The notes: generated by a model from the letters alone, not told the origin. 33,938 nt of DNA from Endomicrobium sp. (GCA_031290155.1 JAITOB010000018.1:1-33938); one strand, 5' to 3'. Positions 8,868 through 16,750 are shown, counted from the stretch's first letter. A program made the numbers and translations.

Positions 8868-9689
8868 ATGCGTCAAAAACACGGACAAAATTTTTTAACT
8901 GACAACAATATAGCAAATAATATTGTCAATGCTGCAAATTTAGAAAAACAAGACGAAATCTTGGAGATCGGGCCGGGCAAAGGCATTCTGACAAAAATCA
9001 TACAGCCTCGCGTTAAATGTTTAACTGCTGTTGAAATAGATAGCGAATTATCTCAACAACTGAGCCATTACTTTTCATTTTCTAATGTTCGAAATGTAAA
9101 AATTCTAAACAGGGATTTTTTAAAATATAAATCAATATCCCTGCAGTCCGATATCTTTGTAAGAGATTCAGACAATCGGGAGGGCGGTTTTAAAATAATT
9201 TCTAATCTGCCGTATAATATTGGTACGGCAATAATTCAAAAAGTCTTACCTTTAAAAAACTGGACTACTGCCGTTTTTATGCTTCAAAAAGAAGTCGCCC
9301 AGAGGCTTGCCGCTCAGCCATGCAACAGGAACTACGGGTATATTTCAATATTTACTTTATATTACGCCGACTGTAAAATTTTATTTGATGTTTCGCCAAA
9401 ATGTTTTAATCCGAGTCCTAAGGTTATTTCTTCGGTTATAAAATTAACTAATAAAGAAGCCAAGTCTCCGAAATTAATCTTTTTTAATTTGGTAAAATAC
9501 GTCTTCGGTATGCGTAGAAAAACAATTTTGAACGGGTTAAGCTCATTTGGAAACTTGGAAAAAAAACATGCCGCTGAAATTCTTAAATCCTGCGGATTAG
9601 ATCCGTTTTTAAGGCCTGACAGTCTCTCAATTTCAGATTTTCTACGCTTGACAAAGGAAATGCAACAATATATAATGTACCGTGCATAA
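8868..9689 (+). CDS. rsmA: 16S rRNA (adenine1518/1519-N6) dimethyltransferase
   Basis: RsmA (KsgA) dimethylates two adjacent adenines in helix 45 of 16S rRNA during 30S maturation. It begins MRQKHGQNFLTDNNIANNIV, the usual QxFLxD entry. SAM motif I is EIGPGKGILT at residues 33-42, the catalytic motif IV NLPYN is at 113-117, and the C-terminal NPSPKVISSVIKL segment is present. Length 273 is typical. It lies 3 bases downstream of mnmE and is the last gene before dnaA. It joins rbfA as a second 30S-maturation factor in this run. Confidence 0.96.
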   Translation: MRQKHGQNFLTDNNIANNIVNAANLEKQDEILEIGPGKGILTKIIQPRVKCLTAVEIDSELSQQLSHYFSFSNVRNVKILNRDFLKYKSISLQSDIFVRDSDNREGGFKIISNLPYNIGTAIIQKVLPLKNWTTAVFMLQKEVAQRLAAQPCNRNYGYISIFTLYYADCKILFDVSPKCFNPSPKVISSVIKLTNKEAKSPKLIFFNLVKYVFGMRRKTILNGLSSFGNLEKKHAAEILKSCGLDPFLRPDSLSISDFLRLTKEMQQYIMYRA

Positions 9690-9714
9690 AATTTAATTTT
9701 TAGAATAAAAAAAA

Positions 9715-9722
9715 GAGAGGAG
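9715..9722 (+). promoter_or_regulatory. Strong Shine-Dalgarno sequence far upstream of dnaA
   Basis: GAGAGGAG is one of the best ribosome binding sites in the window, yet it lies about 52 bases before the dnaA ATG. It is correctly spaced (9 bases) for an ATG at 9732, which opens a 27-codon frame running through the DnaA-box palindrome and ending at 9815 inside dnaA in another frame. dnaA itself has only a close GGGGA at 9766-9770. It may be a leader peptide or a relic. Confidence 0.3.
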
Positions 9723-9742
9723 CATGTACCAATGTTAATAAC

Positions 9743-9762
9743 TTATCCACAGCTGTGGATAA
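9743..9762. promoter_or_regulatory. Inverted pair of consensus DnaA boxes (perfect palindrome)
   Basis: TTATCCACAGCTGTGGATAA is a perfect 20-base palindrome made of two consensus 9-mer DnaA boxes, TTATCCACA and its complement, sharing the central GC dinucleotide. It ends 12 bases before the dnaA ATG. Known DnaA biology makes this an autoregulatory site and possibly part of an origin. The lone pair, with no box cluster seen around it, favours autoregulation. As RNA it would fold into a stem of about 8 pairs in the dnaA leader. Confidence 0.9.
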
Positions 9763-9774
9763 GTTGGGGATTAT

Positions 9775-11127
9775 ATGAGTATTTCTGTTTTAGATTTATG
9801 GAGCAAGATTGTTGATAATATTAAATTGTCGGTAACCCAGGAAACCTACAATCTATGGATTTCGCCATTAAAGCCTTTGACTTTTGAGAATAATATTTTC
9901 ACTGTTCAGGTGCCTAATGTTTATTTTTCGCAGTGGATAGAAAAGAATCAGAAAAACAACATTGAGCAGACTTTATTTGACTGCTGCGGACAGCAGATAA
10001 CTTTAAAATTGGAACCGCGTCAGGATATAATTGAAACTATAAAAAAAGTTGAAAATACGCCCGAGCATATAGATGTTCCAACGCCTATAATGCAGAAAGA
10101 TCAAATAAATCCTAAATATATTTTTTCAGGTTTTGTTATCGGTGCTTCAAACAGGTTTGCGCACGGATGCTCTGAAGGCGTTGCAAAAAATCCCGGTAAG
10201 CAGTTTAATCCTTTATTTCTTTACAGCGGAGTAGGGCTTGGCAAAACGCATTTGCTGCATGCTATAGGCAATTATATAAAGCAAGCGACTCTGAATTTAA
10301 AAGTTCTTTATGTTACTTGTGAAAAATTTGTTACTGAATTTATAGAATCAATTCGTTTTGATAAAATATCGTCTTTCAAAAGTAAGTATAGAAGTTTAGA
10401 TTGTTTATTGATTGACGATATACAATTTTTAGTCGGCAAAGAAAGTTCTCAGGAAGAATTTTTCCATATGTTTAATAATCTGTTCAATTCAAAAAAACAG
10501 GTGGTTATCTCTTCTGACAGACCTCCTAAAGAGCTTGAAGGCGTTGAAGAAAGGCTTATTTCAAGATTTGAATGGGGTATTATAGCGGACATACAGCCGC
10601 CCGATTGGGAAACAAGAATTGCAATTTTGCGTAAAAAAGCAGGAGAAGAAAAAATATATGTCCCAGATGATGTTATTTTATATATAGCAACGCAGGTTAA
10701 ATCAAATATAAGACAGCTCGAGGGATCTCTTTTAAGGGTAGCTGCTTTTTCAGCTTTTACAAGTACGCCGTTGACTGTTGATTCTGTTCAGAAGATGCTT
10801 AAAGATATTATTAAGACAGATAATTCAGCTCCTATAACGATAGAAAATATACAAAAAATAGTTGCCGATAATTTTAATATTGACATAAGAGATATGAAGT
10901 CAAAGCGCAGAACAGACGCCGTCGCATTTCCAAGACAAATTGCAATGTATCTTGCGAGGACATTGACTGACGAGTTCTCAACTAGTGCTATTGGAAACTC
11001 ATTTGGCGGAAGAGATCACTCAACTGTTATGCATGCCTGCAGCAAGATAAAAGAAAAGATAGATTCTGATCCGTATTTCAATGCTAAAATTAATCAAATT
11101 ATAAAAAAAATACGTAATGCAGAATAA
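9775..11127 (+). CDS. dnaA: Chromosomal replication initiator protein DnaA
   Basis: All four domains are present in 450 residues. Domain I (1-80, LWSKIVDNIKLSVTQETYNLWI) is the self-assembly/DnaB contact part, and domain II is a short linker at about 85-112. Domain III is AAA+ with Walker A GVGLGKT at 152-158, Walker B LLIDDIQ at 211-217 and the Arg-finger box RLISRF at 260-265. Domain IV carries the box-recognition motif GGRDHSTVMHA at 411-421. An in-frame TAA at 9760-9762 fixes the start at or after 9775. The gene stands alone between rsmA and a terminator, without dnaN, rpmH or gyrB nearby, so this is not the classical origin neighbourhood. The upstream box pair implies self-repression. 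Confidence 0.98.
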   Translation: MSISVLDLWSKIVDNIKLSVTQETYNLWISPLKPLTFENNIFTVQVPNVYFSQWIEKNQKNNIEQTLFDCCGQQITLKLEPRQDIIETIKKVENTPEHIDVPTPIMQKDQINPKYIFSGFVIGASNRFAHGCSEGVAKNPGKQFNPLFLYSGVGLGKTHLLHAIGNYIKQATLNLKVLYVTCEKFVTEFIESIRFDKISSFKSKYRSLDCLLIDDIQFLVGKESSQEEFFHMFNNLFNSKKQVVISSDRPPKELEGVEERLISRFEWGIIADIQPPDWETRIAILRKKAGEEKIYVPDDVILYIATQVKSNIRQLEGSLLRVAAFSAFTSTPLTVDSVQKMLKDIIKTDNSAPITIENIQKIVADNFNIDIRDMKSKRRTDAVAFPRQIAMYLARTLTDEFSTSAIGNSFGGRDHSTVMHACSKIKEKIDSDPYFNAKINQIIKKIRNAE

Positions 11128-11175
11128 AAATTATAGTGAGCATAAGTTCTTCCTAACTTGTTTAAAAAATTCGTC

Positions 11176-11202
11176 GACCCCCTTAATAGAGGGTCTTTTT
11201 TT
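11176..11202 (+). terminator. Rho-independent terminator after dnaA
   Basis: GACCC at 11176-11180 pairs with GGGTC at 11191-11195 around a 10-base interior that can add two further pairs, followed directly by seven T residues. It lies 49 bases after the dnaA stop and just before the Nudix promoter, separating the two transcription units. Confidence 0.8.
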
Positions 11203-11228
11203 GTTTGAATTCAAAAAAATGATAAAAT
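11201..11228 (+). promoter_or_regulatory. Promoter for nudix-aspS unit
   Basis: TAAAAT at 11223-11228 ends exactly 6 bases before the ATG at 11235, with a half-matching -35 (TTGTTT, 11201-11206) at 16 bases spacing. It directly follows the dnaA terminator, where a new promoter is needed. The predicted start site falls on or next to the ATG. Confidence 0.5.
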
Positions 11229-11234
11229 ATTAAT

Positions 11235-11774
11235 ATGAGTAAAATTATGATTGAGAAATCTATAAAAAAGAATCAAATATATCACGGCTCCGCGGTGGAT
11301 TTTTTCTGCGATGAGGTCGAACTTTTAAACGGCGCCACTGCAAAAAGAGAATATGTGCATCATCCTGGAGCTTCTGCGATTATTCCCTTTATTGATAAAA
11401 ACAGTATCGTTTTAGTAAAACAATACAGATATCCCGTCAATCAAATAACTTATGAAATACCTGCGGGTAAAATTGACAAAAATGAAACGCCGCTAGAATG
11501 TATAACCAGAGAACTAGAAGAAGAAACGGGATATAAATCCAAAAGGCTGGAAAAACTTTTGGCGTTTTATCCTACTACCGCTTTTTCAAATGAAATTATA
11601 CATATTTTTGCCGCTTTTGGACTTAAAGAGGGAAAACAAAATCCTGATGAAGATGAATTTGTTTCTAAAGAAATTATAAGTTTTAAAGAAGCTGTTGAAA
11701 TGGTAAAAAAAGGGAAAATAATGGATTCAAAAACAATTATTGCATTGTTATACTTTGATAGTATTTTAAAATAG
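11235..11774 (+). CDS. Nudix hydrolase, ADP-ribose pyrophosphatase-like
   Basis: A 179-residue Nudix protein of the ADP-sugar pyrophosphatase group (NudF type), which cleaves ADP-ribose to AMP and ribose 5-phosphate. The complete Nudix box lies at residues 78-100: Gly78, Glu84, Arg92-Glu93-Leu94, Glu96-Glu97, Gly99. The preceding VKQYRYPVNQITYEIPAGK is the typical ADPRase lead-in and LLAFYPTTAFSNEIIHIFAA follows as in that group. Substrate is inferred from family resemblance. aspS begins 19 bases after the stop and is probably co-transcribed. No Shine-Dalgarno sequence is seen at the start; a TAAAAT box sits 6 bases upstream. Confidence 0.92.
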   Translation: MSKIMIEKSIKKNQIYHGSAVDFFCDEVELLNGATAKREYVHHPGASAIIPFIDKNSIVLVKQYRYPVNQITYEIPAGKIDKNETPLECITRELEEETGYKSKRLEKLLAFYPTTAFSNEIIHIFAAFGLKEGKQNPDEDEFVSKEIISFKEAVEMVKKGKIMDSKTIIALLYFDSILK

Positions 11775-11793
11775 TAACATTAAAAAGGATTTT

Positions 11794-13560
11794 ATGAAGA
11801 GAAGTAATTATTGCGGTTATGTAAGAGAAAGCAGCGTAGGGGGGAAAGTTATTGTATGCGGATGGGTTCATTCGCGCAGAGATCACGGCGGAGTAATTTT
11901 CATTGATTTAAGAGACAGAGAAGGTATTTTACAGATTGTTTTTCAGCCGGAAAATAAAAATATATTTAAAACTGCAGAAAATTTACGCAGTGAATATGTA
12001 ATTGCCGTTGAAGGTTTGGTGAGGACCAGACCGGAAGGAACATTAAATCCTGATATGCCCACAGGTAATGTAGAGCTTGTAGTTACAGAACTTGAAGTGC
12101 TTAATGCTTCGCCTGCCCTTCCCTTTGAAATTTCAGATTATGATGACGCTTCTGAAGAATTGAGATTAAAATATAGATATTTGGATTTACGCCGCCCGCA
12201 TTTTCAGCGAAATTTTATAATACGTCATAAAATTTCGCAGGAAATAAGGAATTTTTTCAACGAAAACGGTTTTTTAGAAATTGAAACGCCCTTTTTGACG
12301 AAATCTACTCCGGAAGGAGCCAGAGATTTTTTAGTGCCTTCAAGACTTAATCATGGGAGTTTTTTTGCATTGCCGCAGTCTCCGCAGCTTTTTAAACAGA
12401 TTTTGATGGTTTCCGGTTTTGACAGATATTATCAATTTGCAAGATGTTTCAGAGATGAAGATTTACGCGCGGACAGACAGCTTGAATTTACTCAAATTGA
12501 TATCGAAATGTCGTTTATAGACGAAGAAGACGTAATGAATATTGCAGAGAGAATGCTTTCAAGAGTTTTTAAAGAAGTGTTAAGTATTGACATAAATACG
12601 CCTTTTGAAAAAATATCTTATGCGGATGCAATGTTGAATTATGGTTCTGACAAGCCTGATACAAGATTTGATATGAAAATAAAAGATTTCTCTCAAGAAC
12701 TTAAAAACAGCGGATTTACCGTATTTTCATCAGTTATAGCTAATGGAGGCATTGTAAGAGGTTTATGCATTCCAAAAGGGGCGGTTTTTTCCCGCTCTGA
12801 AATTGACGGGCTTATAAAATTTGCTGGCGAATATGGGGCGAAAGGTTTGGCTTGGATGAAAATTACAGATGCCGGCGCAGAATCAAATATAGTAAAGTAT
12901 TTTAAAGAAGCAGAAATAAAAGAAATTATCTCTAAACTTAACGCCGAACCCGGGGATTTAATTGTTTTTCTTGCAGATGAAGAAAAAATAGTTGCTCAAG
13001 GCTTAGGAGCATTAAGACTTAAAATAGGCAGGGAATGTAACCTTATTGATAAGAACAAATTTAATTTTTTGTGGGTTGTTGATTTTCCTCTTATGAAATG
13101 GAATAAAGAAGAAAATAGATGGCAATCGTTACATCATCCTTTTACAGCTCCTAAAGATGAAGATTCTGTCACAAAAGAAAATGCTGGAACCGCAAAAGCA
13201 AAAGCTTACGATATTGTTTTAAATGGCGTAGAGCTTGGCGGCGGTTCAATAAGAATATACAAAAACGGCACACAGAAAAAGATATTTGATATTTTGGGTA
13301 TTTCAGATGAATCCGCAGTTAAAAAATTTGGATTTCTGCTTGATGCTTTAAGCTATGGCGCTCCTCCGCACGGCGGATTGGCGCTTGGTTTTGACAGATT
13401 GTGCGCTTTAATTGTAAAAGAAGATTCAATAAGAGAGGTTATAGCATTCCCTAAAACGCAAAAAGCGATTGACCCCCTTTCAAATGCGCCTGCTCCGGTA
13501 AGTGATAAACAGTTAAAAGAGCTGGGCGTGCGTGTTGTCGTTAAGCAGTCTAAAAATTAA
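11794..13560 (+). CDS. aspS: Aspartyl-tRNA synthetase, probably non-discriminating (Asp/Asn)
   Basis: Class II synthetase of the bacterial type, 588 residues. The N-terminal OB anticodon domain holds CGWVHSRRDHGGVIFIDLRD. The catalytic core has motif 1 (FLEIETPFLTKSTPEGARDF), motif 2 (YQFARCFRDEDLRADRQ, EFTQIDIEMSF) and motif 3 (GLALGFDRL), with the bacterial GAD insertion between motifs 2 and 3. Residue 31 is His and residue 82 is Gly. In the family these accompany relaxed tRNA recognition, whereas discriminating enzymes such as E. coli have Leu and Lys-type residues there. This predicts Asp-tRNA(Asn) formation and a need for the GatCAB amidotransferase. An AAAGGA ribosome binding site precedes the ATG. 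Confidence 0.97.
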   Translation: MKRSNYCGYVRESSVGGKVIVCGWVHSRRDHGGVIFIDLRDREGILQIVFQPENKNIFKTAENLRSEYVIAVEGLVRTRPEGTLNPDMPTGNVELVVTELEVLNASPALPFEISDYDDASEELRLKYRYLDLRRPHFQRNFIIRHKISQEIRNFFNENGFLEIETPFLTKSTPEGARDFLVPSRLNHGSFFALPQSPQLFKQILMVSGFDRYYQFARCFRDEDLRADRQLEFTQIDIEMSFIDEEDVMNIAERMLSRVFKEVLSIDINTPFEKISYADAMLNYGSDKPDTRFDMKIKDFSQELKNSGFTVFSSVIANGGIVRGLCIPKGAVFSRSEIDGLIKFAGEYGAKGLAWMKITDAGAESNIVKYFKEAEIKEIISKLNAEPGDLIVFLADEEKIVAQGLGALRLKIGRECNLIDKNKFNFLWVVDFPLMKWNKEENRWQSLHHPFTAPKDEDSVTKENAGTAKAKAYDIVLNGVELGGGSIRIYKNGTQKKIFDILGISDESAVKKFGFLLDALSYGAPPHGGLALGFDRLCALIVKEDSIREVIAFPKTQKAIDPLSNAPAPVSDKQLKELGVRVVVKQSKN

Positions 13561-13630
13561 AGAAAATTAAAAACATATTAATATTTTCCGTTATATCTTA
13601 TTTATAAATTAAAGATACGATGTATTGTTT

Positions 13631-13644
13631 ATGTATTTATACAT
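13631..13644. repeat. 14-bp inverted repeat upstream of HD-domain gene
   Basis: ATGTAT-TT-ATACAT is a 6-2-6 inverted repeat ending 24 bases before the ATG of the PgpH-like gene. It could be an operator or a short RNA hairpin in the leader. A chance match is possible in AT-rich sequence. Confidence 0.25.
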
Positions 13645-13668
13645 GTATGTTTGTTAAGAGGCAATAAA

Positions 13669-15141
13669 ATGAATAATATACTTGAAAAAATAAGATTTTG
13701 GATAAGAGGCGTTCTTCTAGAATTTGCAAGAAAACTTAAAACGGAACATTCTAAGGATATTGTCGTAAGGACGCCGAATAATCTGTTTGCGAAAGAAATT
13801 AAAGTGCCGGTTTTTGTTTCTTTGATTTGTACGTTTGTTGTAATCTACGGAATGTTTATTATAGATTTCGGAATGAGTTATAAAACAATGATCGCGACTG
13901 CTATTTTCACTACAGCCAGCATAATTTTCTTTATTGCTCAGCCCCAAAGTGAAGAAAAAACAATTTTGAAAGATAACGATGCGGTTGTTTTAATGTGTTT
14001 ATTTTTTATAACCGCAATATTAACGTTTCAAATTGCAAAAGAATACATATCGCCTTTTGTGTCTCCGGTGGCTGCATTTGTTCTTATGGCTGGAATGCTT
14101 TTATCCCCTAGAATTGGAATTTTATACGCGATATGTTTAAGTTCGTCTATAGCTTTTTTAAACGATATGAGGTTTGATATTTTTCTTGTAATGCTTTGCA
14201 GCGGTATTATAGTTCTGACCAATGCAAAACATATACGCAGGAGGGTAGATTTTATAAATTCAGGTTTTAATGTTGCAGTTGCGAATATGGTAATAATGTC
14301 AATGTTTTATTTTTTTGACGCTTATAATATTACGCAGTTTAGGTCTAATCTTTGGTATGGAGTTTTAAACGGAGCGTTTGTAATTATTATTTTGCTTGTT
14401 TCTATGCCTTTATTTGAAAGGGTATTTTCAAGGACGACAAACATTAAATTAATTGAACTTTCAGACTTTAATAATACTTTGCTCAAAAAACTTATGGTTG
14501 AAGCCCCGGGCACATATCATCATTCGCTCATGGCGGCAGACATTGCAGAACAGGCCGCTAATATGATAGGTAATAATTCTCTGCTTGCAAGAGTAGGATC
14601 TTATTACCATGACATAGGAAAGCTTAACAGCCCTCACTATTTTATAGAAAATCAGACTTCCGGGGATAACCCGCATGATGAACTGACTCCAACTATGTCC
14701 AGCTTGATTTTGCTTTCCCATGTAAAAGACGGAGTTGTTTTGGCAAAAAAATATAACGTTGACGACGAAATTATTGATATTATTGAACAGCACCACGGAA
14801 CAACTCCTATGCATTCTTTTTATCACAGAGCTTTGGAAGTCAGTCCTGATGCCGATATAGAAATTTTCAGGTATCCCGGACCAAAACCGACTACAAAAAT
14901 TGCCGCAATAGTAATGATGGCTGATGCCTGCGAAGCTGCATGCCGCAGCATAGAGGAGCCTAGTACTGCAAGAATAAAAGATACTGTTGAAAAGATAATA
15001 AACAATAAATTTATTGACGGGCAGTTTTCAGATTGTCCTATAACTTTAAAAGATTTAGAAACCATAAGAGACAGCATAATTTCTACAATAATCGGTATTT
15101 ACCATACAAGAATTGAATACAAAGAAGAGGAACAGGAATAA
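13669..15141 (+). CDS. PgpH-like membrane HD-domain phosphohydrolase (c-di-AMP type), shortened
   Basis: The C-terminal half is a clear HDIG domain of the 7TM-HD/PgpH group. It shows YHHSLMAADIAE, SYYHDIGKLNSPHYFIENQ, ELTPTMSSLILLSHVKDG, IIEQHHGTTPMHSFYHRALE and a late MMADACEAACRS metal Asp. Related proteins degrade cyclic di-AMP. Ahead of it lie about seven hydrophobic segments (residues about 45-260). The long extracytoplasmic 7TMR-HDED domain of full-length members (over 700 residues) is absent, leaving 490. Start: ATG at 13669 has AAGAGG at 7 bases spacing; an in-frame TTG at 13651 lies upstream of that site and is rejected. ybeY follows, the conserved pgpH-ybeY order of many bacteria. 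Confidence 0.9.
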   Translation: MNNILEKIRFWIRGVLLEFARKLKTEHSKDIVVRTPNNLFAKEIKVPVFVSLICTFVVIYGMFIIDFGMSYKTMIATAIFTTASIIFFIAQPQSEEKTILKDNDAVVLMCLFFITAILTFQIAKEYISPFVSPVAAFVLMAGMLLSPRIGILYAICLSSSIAFLNDMRFDIFLVMLCSGIIVLTNAKHIRRRVDFINSGFNVAVANMVIMSMFYFFDAYNITQFRSNLWYGVLNGAFVIIILLVSMPLFERVFSRTTNIKLIELSDFNNTLLKKLMVEAPGTYHHSLMAADIAEQAANMIGNNSLLARVGSYYHDIGKLNSPHYFIENQTSGDNPHDELTPTMSSLILLSHVKDGVVLAKKYNVDDEIIDIIEQHHGTTPMHSFYHRALEVSPDADIEIFRYPGPKPTTKIAAIVMMADACEAACRSIEEPSTARIKDTVEKIINNKFIDGQFSDCPITLKDLETIRDSIISTIIGIYHTRIEYKEEEQE

Positions 15142-15170
15142 TAAGCTCACTGCTAAATATAAAAAGCTAT

Positions 15171-15176
15171 GATAAT
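15171..15176 (+). promoter_or_regulatory. -10-like box before ybeY
   Basis: GATAAT ends 6 bases before the ATG at 15183, the same spacing as for recG and the Nudix gene. TATGAT at 15168-15173 overlaps it as an alternative. There is no -35 and no Shine-Dalgarno sequence. Confidence 0.3.
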
Positions 15177-15182
15177 TTACAT

Positions 15183-15599
15183 ATGAAATTTATTGATTTT
15201 CAAAAACAGGATACAGCTTTGCTTCAAAAAGTCGCTTTCGCTGTTTTAGAATCAGAAAAGATAGAAAAATGTCAAGTAAATTTTATAATGGTAAGCAATA
15301 AAGAAATAAAAAAACTCAATACGAAGTATAGAAAAGTTAGGCGCATAACAGACGTTATATCTTTCATGGTAATGCCGGAATTGTTTATTGGAGATATTTA
15401 TATCTCAGAAAATCGTTCGCAAAAACAGGCAAAAAAATATAATAATACCTGGCGGCAAGAACTTACATATCTGGTAATTCACGGATTGCTGCATCTTTGC
15501 GGATATACAGATTACGATGCGGTAAATAAAACAAAAATGTTTGCTAAGCAGGACAGGATATTTAAATGTTTTTTTTGTCAGGATCAATTATTTTATTGA
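15183..15599 (+). CDS. ybeY: Endoribonuclease YbeY (16S rRNA maturation)
   Basis: YbeY is a metal-dependent endoribonuclease needed for 16S 3' end maturation and ribosome quality control. The 138-residue product has the strand-turn motif KLNTKYRKVRRITDVISF and a first metal pair HGLLHL (His100, His104). The family motif is HGxLHLxGYDH; here it reads HGLLHLCGYTD, so the third ligand His is replaced by Asp110, which could still bind metal. The following KMFAKQDRIF is typical. The C-terminus (FKCFFCQDQLFY) may be an extension produced by decay, because a DUF21-like start overlaps it from 15566. Location after the PgpH-like gene is the conserved arrangement. Confidence 0.9.
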   Translation: MKFIDFQKQDTALLQKVAFAVLESEKIEKCQVNFIMVSNKEIKKLNTKYRKVRRITDVISFMVMPELFIGDIYISENRSQKQAKKYNNTWRQELTYLVIHGLLHLCGYTDYDAVNKTKMFAKQDRIFKCFFCQDQLFY

Positions 15600-15800
15600 T
15601 ATTTTTACTTTTCTCAGTTTGGATTTTGGCAGCTGAAATTAGAACTCCCGATTTGTCAGAGTAATAAGAAAAAACTTATAGTTCAAACTTCAAAACTTTT
15701 TAAATCTTTGCCACTATGCCTTGAATGTCCTTGCTGCATTTCAATAATTATTTTAACTGCCGATATGTTTATAAATTTTTTTCTTTACATTCATTATTAG
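15566..15800 (+). pseudogene. Possible remnant of a DUF21/CorC-type membrane protein
   Basis: An ATG inside the end of ybeY opens a 32-codon frame, MFFLSGSIILLIFLLFSVWI then LAAEIRTPDLSE, stopping at 15662-15664. It resembles the first helix of DUF21 (HlyC/CorC) proteins, which typically read ILLILLSAFFSxSE. After the stop a second frame reads KLFKSLPLCLECPCCISIII then LTADMFINFFLYIH, which could be the next helix region, before a TAG at 15798-15800. CorC-type genes often sit beside ybeY, which supports the guess. Similarity is weak and no further domain (CBS, CorC_HlyC) can be traced. Confidence 0.35.
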
Positions 15801-16084
15801 GTTTGTTTTCTGCGCAATAAACAGAAATGCCATAAAATTGAAATCATAAGGAGCATAAACTATAATATCTTTTATTAGTTAGCCAATCCGGGCGTTTCTT
15901 TTTCATATCTTACTGCAGATGTGCGGTATTTTGAATAGGGTTTTTCAATAATTCTGGTTTATTATATTTACAATTGACAGTATTTTGTTTAAAACTTAAG
16001 CGAAATGTAATGTCTGAAAAACAGCTTTCTACAGTAATTTAGCGGTTTTAAAAATAAACTTATAATGAAATACAGCGAAATAAA
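15801..16084. other. Decayed DNA upstream of recO
   Basis: No frame longer than about 30 codons makes sense. The stretch may continue the DUF21-like remnant. A TATAAT at 16061-16066, 18 bases before the recO ATG, is the likely recO promoter -10 element, with a poor -35 (TTTAGC, 16038-16043) at 17 bases spacing. Confidence 0.45.
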
Positions 16085-16750
16085 ATGTACTATACAATAA
16101 AAGGATTGGTTCTCAATGCAAAAATACAAGGAGAACTTGATAAGCTTATAACTATTTATTCCTACGAGCGGGGGAAAATCCAGGCCGTTGTGCCAAGCGC
16201 AAAAAAAATTACTGCAAAACTTTCTTATGCTACTGAACCTTTGACAGAGAGCGAGTTTATAGTATTCAATAATCATTATGCCGTGAAGCCAAAAGTTACC
16301 GGCGCAAATATAATTAAAAATAATACAAAAATAAAAATTGATTTCAATAGAACGCTGTATGCGTTGTATGCTGCAGAGATAAGCGACAAATTTCTTCCTT
16401 TTCATCTTGCAAATACAAAAAAATACGATTTAATAACAAGAGTCTGGGAAATACTAGGCAATTGTAAATATCCAAGACGCGTCCTCATGGCATTTATTTT
16501 GCGATTTTTGAAATTATCCGGTTACGCTTTTTCAGATTATTTGAAATATAATGACACTTTTACAGACAAGGAAATAAAAAAAATTATAAACAAACTTTCA
16601 AATTGCGCTGGCAGCGATTTGGATTTAATTGAAAAACTAGAAGAGGAAAAAATATGGAACTATATTGAATCTTATCTTATAAACTACATATCCAGGCCGT
16701 CATTAAGTATTTTTATGAAAAAATCAGCCGTTCATAACAAATCAGGTTAA
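16085..16750 (+). CDS. recO: DNA repair protein RecO
   Basis: RecO loads RecA on SSB-coated gaps in the RecFOR pathway. The 221-residue product begins MYYTIKGLVLNAKIQGELDK and continues LITIYSYERGKIQAVVPSAK, the N-terminal OB fold of RecO. It has EPLTESEFIVFN and the helical domain NRTLYALYAAEISDKFLP as in the family. The C-terminal Cys-rich zinc motif of some RecO proteins is absent, and the length is at the short end of the family. The frame is intact. Neighbouring DNA on both sides is decayed or non-coding, so recO is probably expressed alone from the TATAAT at 16061. Confidence 0.88.
   Translation: MYYTIKGLVLNAKIQGELDKLITIYSYERGKIQAVVPSAKKITAKLSYATEPLTESEFIVFNNHYAVKPKVTGANIIKNNTKIKIDFNRTLYALYAAEISDKFLPFHLANTKKYDLITRVWEILGNCKYPRRVLMAFILRFLKLSGYAFSDYLKYNDTFTDKEIKKIINKLSNCAGSDLDLIEKLEEEKIWNYIESYLINYISRPSLSIFMKKSAVHNKSG

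Noticed and set aside
9690-9774. A full chromosomal origin at dnaA
   Set aside because: Only one pair of DnaA boxes is visible, no AT-rich unwinding element with repeats is evident, and the usual origin genes are absent. Skew data would be needed.
14461-14826. 121-codon antisense frame within the PgpH-like gene, and similar minus-strand frames inside rbfA-dnaE genes
   Set aside because: They lie opposite strongly conserved genes, show no family features and lack ribosome sites; they are shadows of the real genes.
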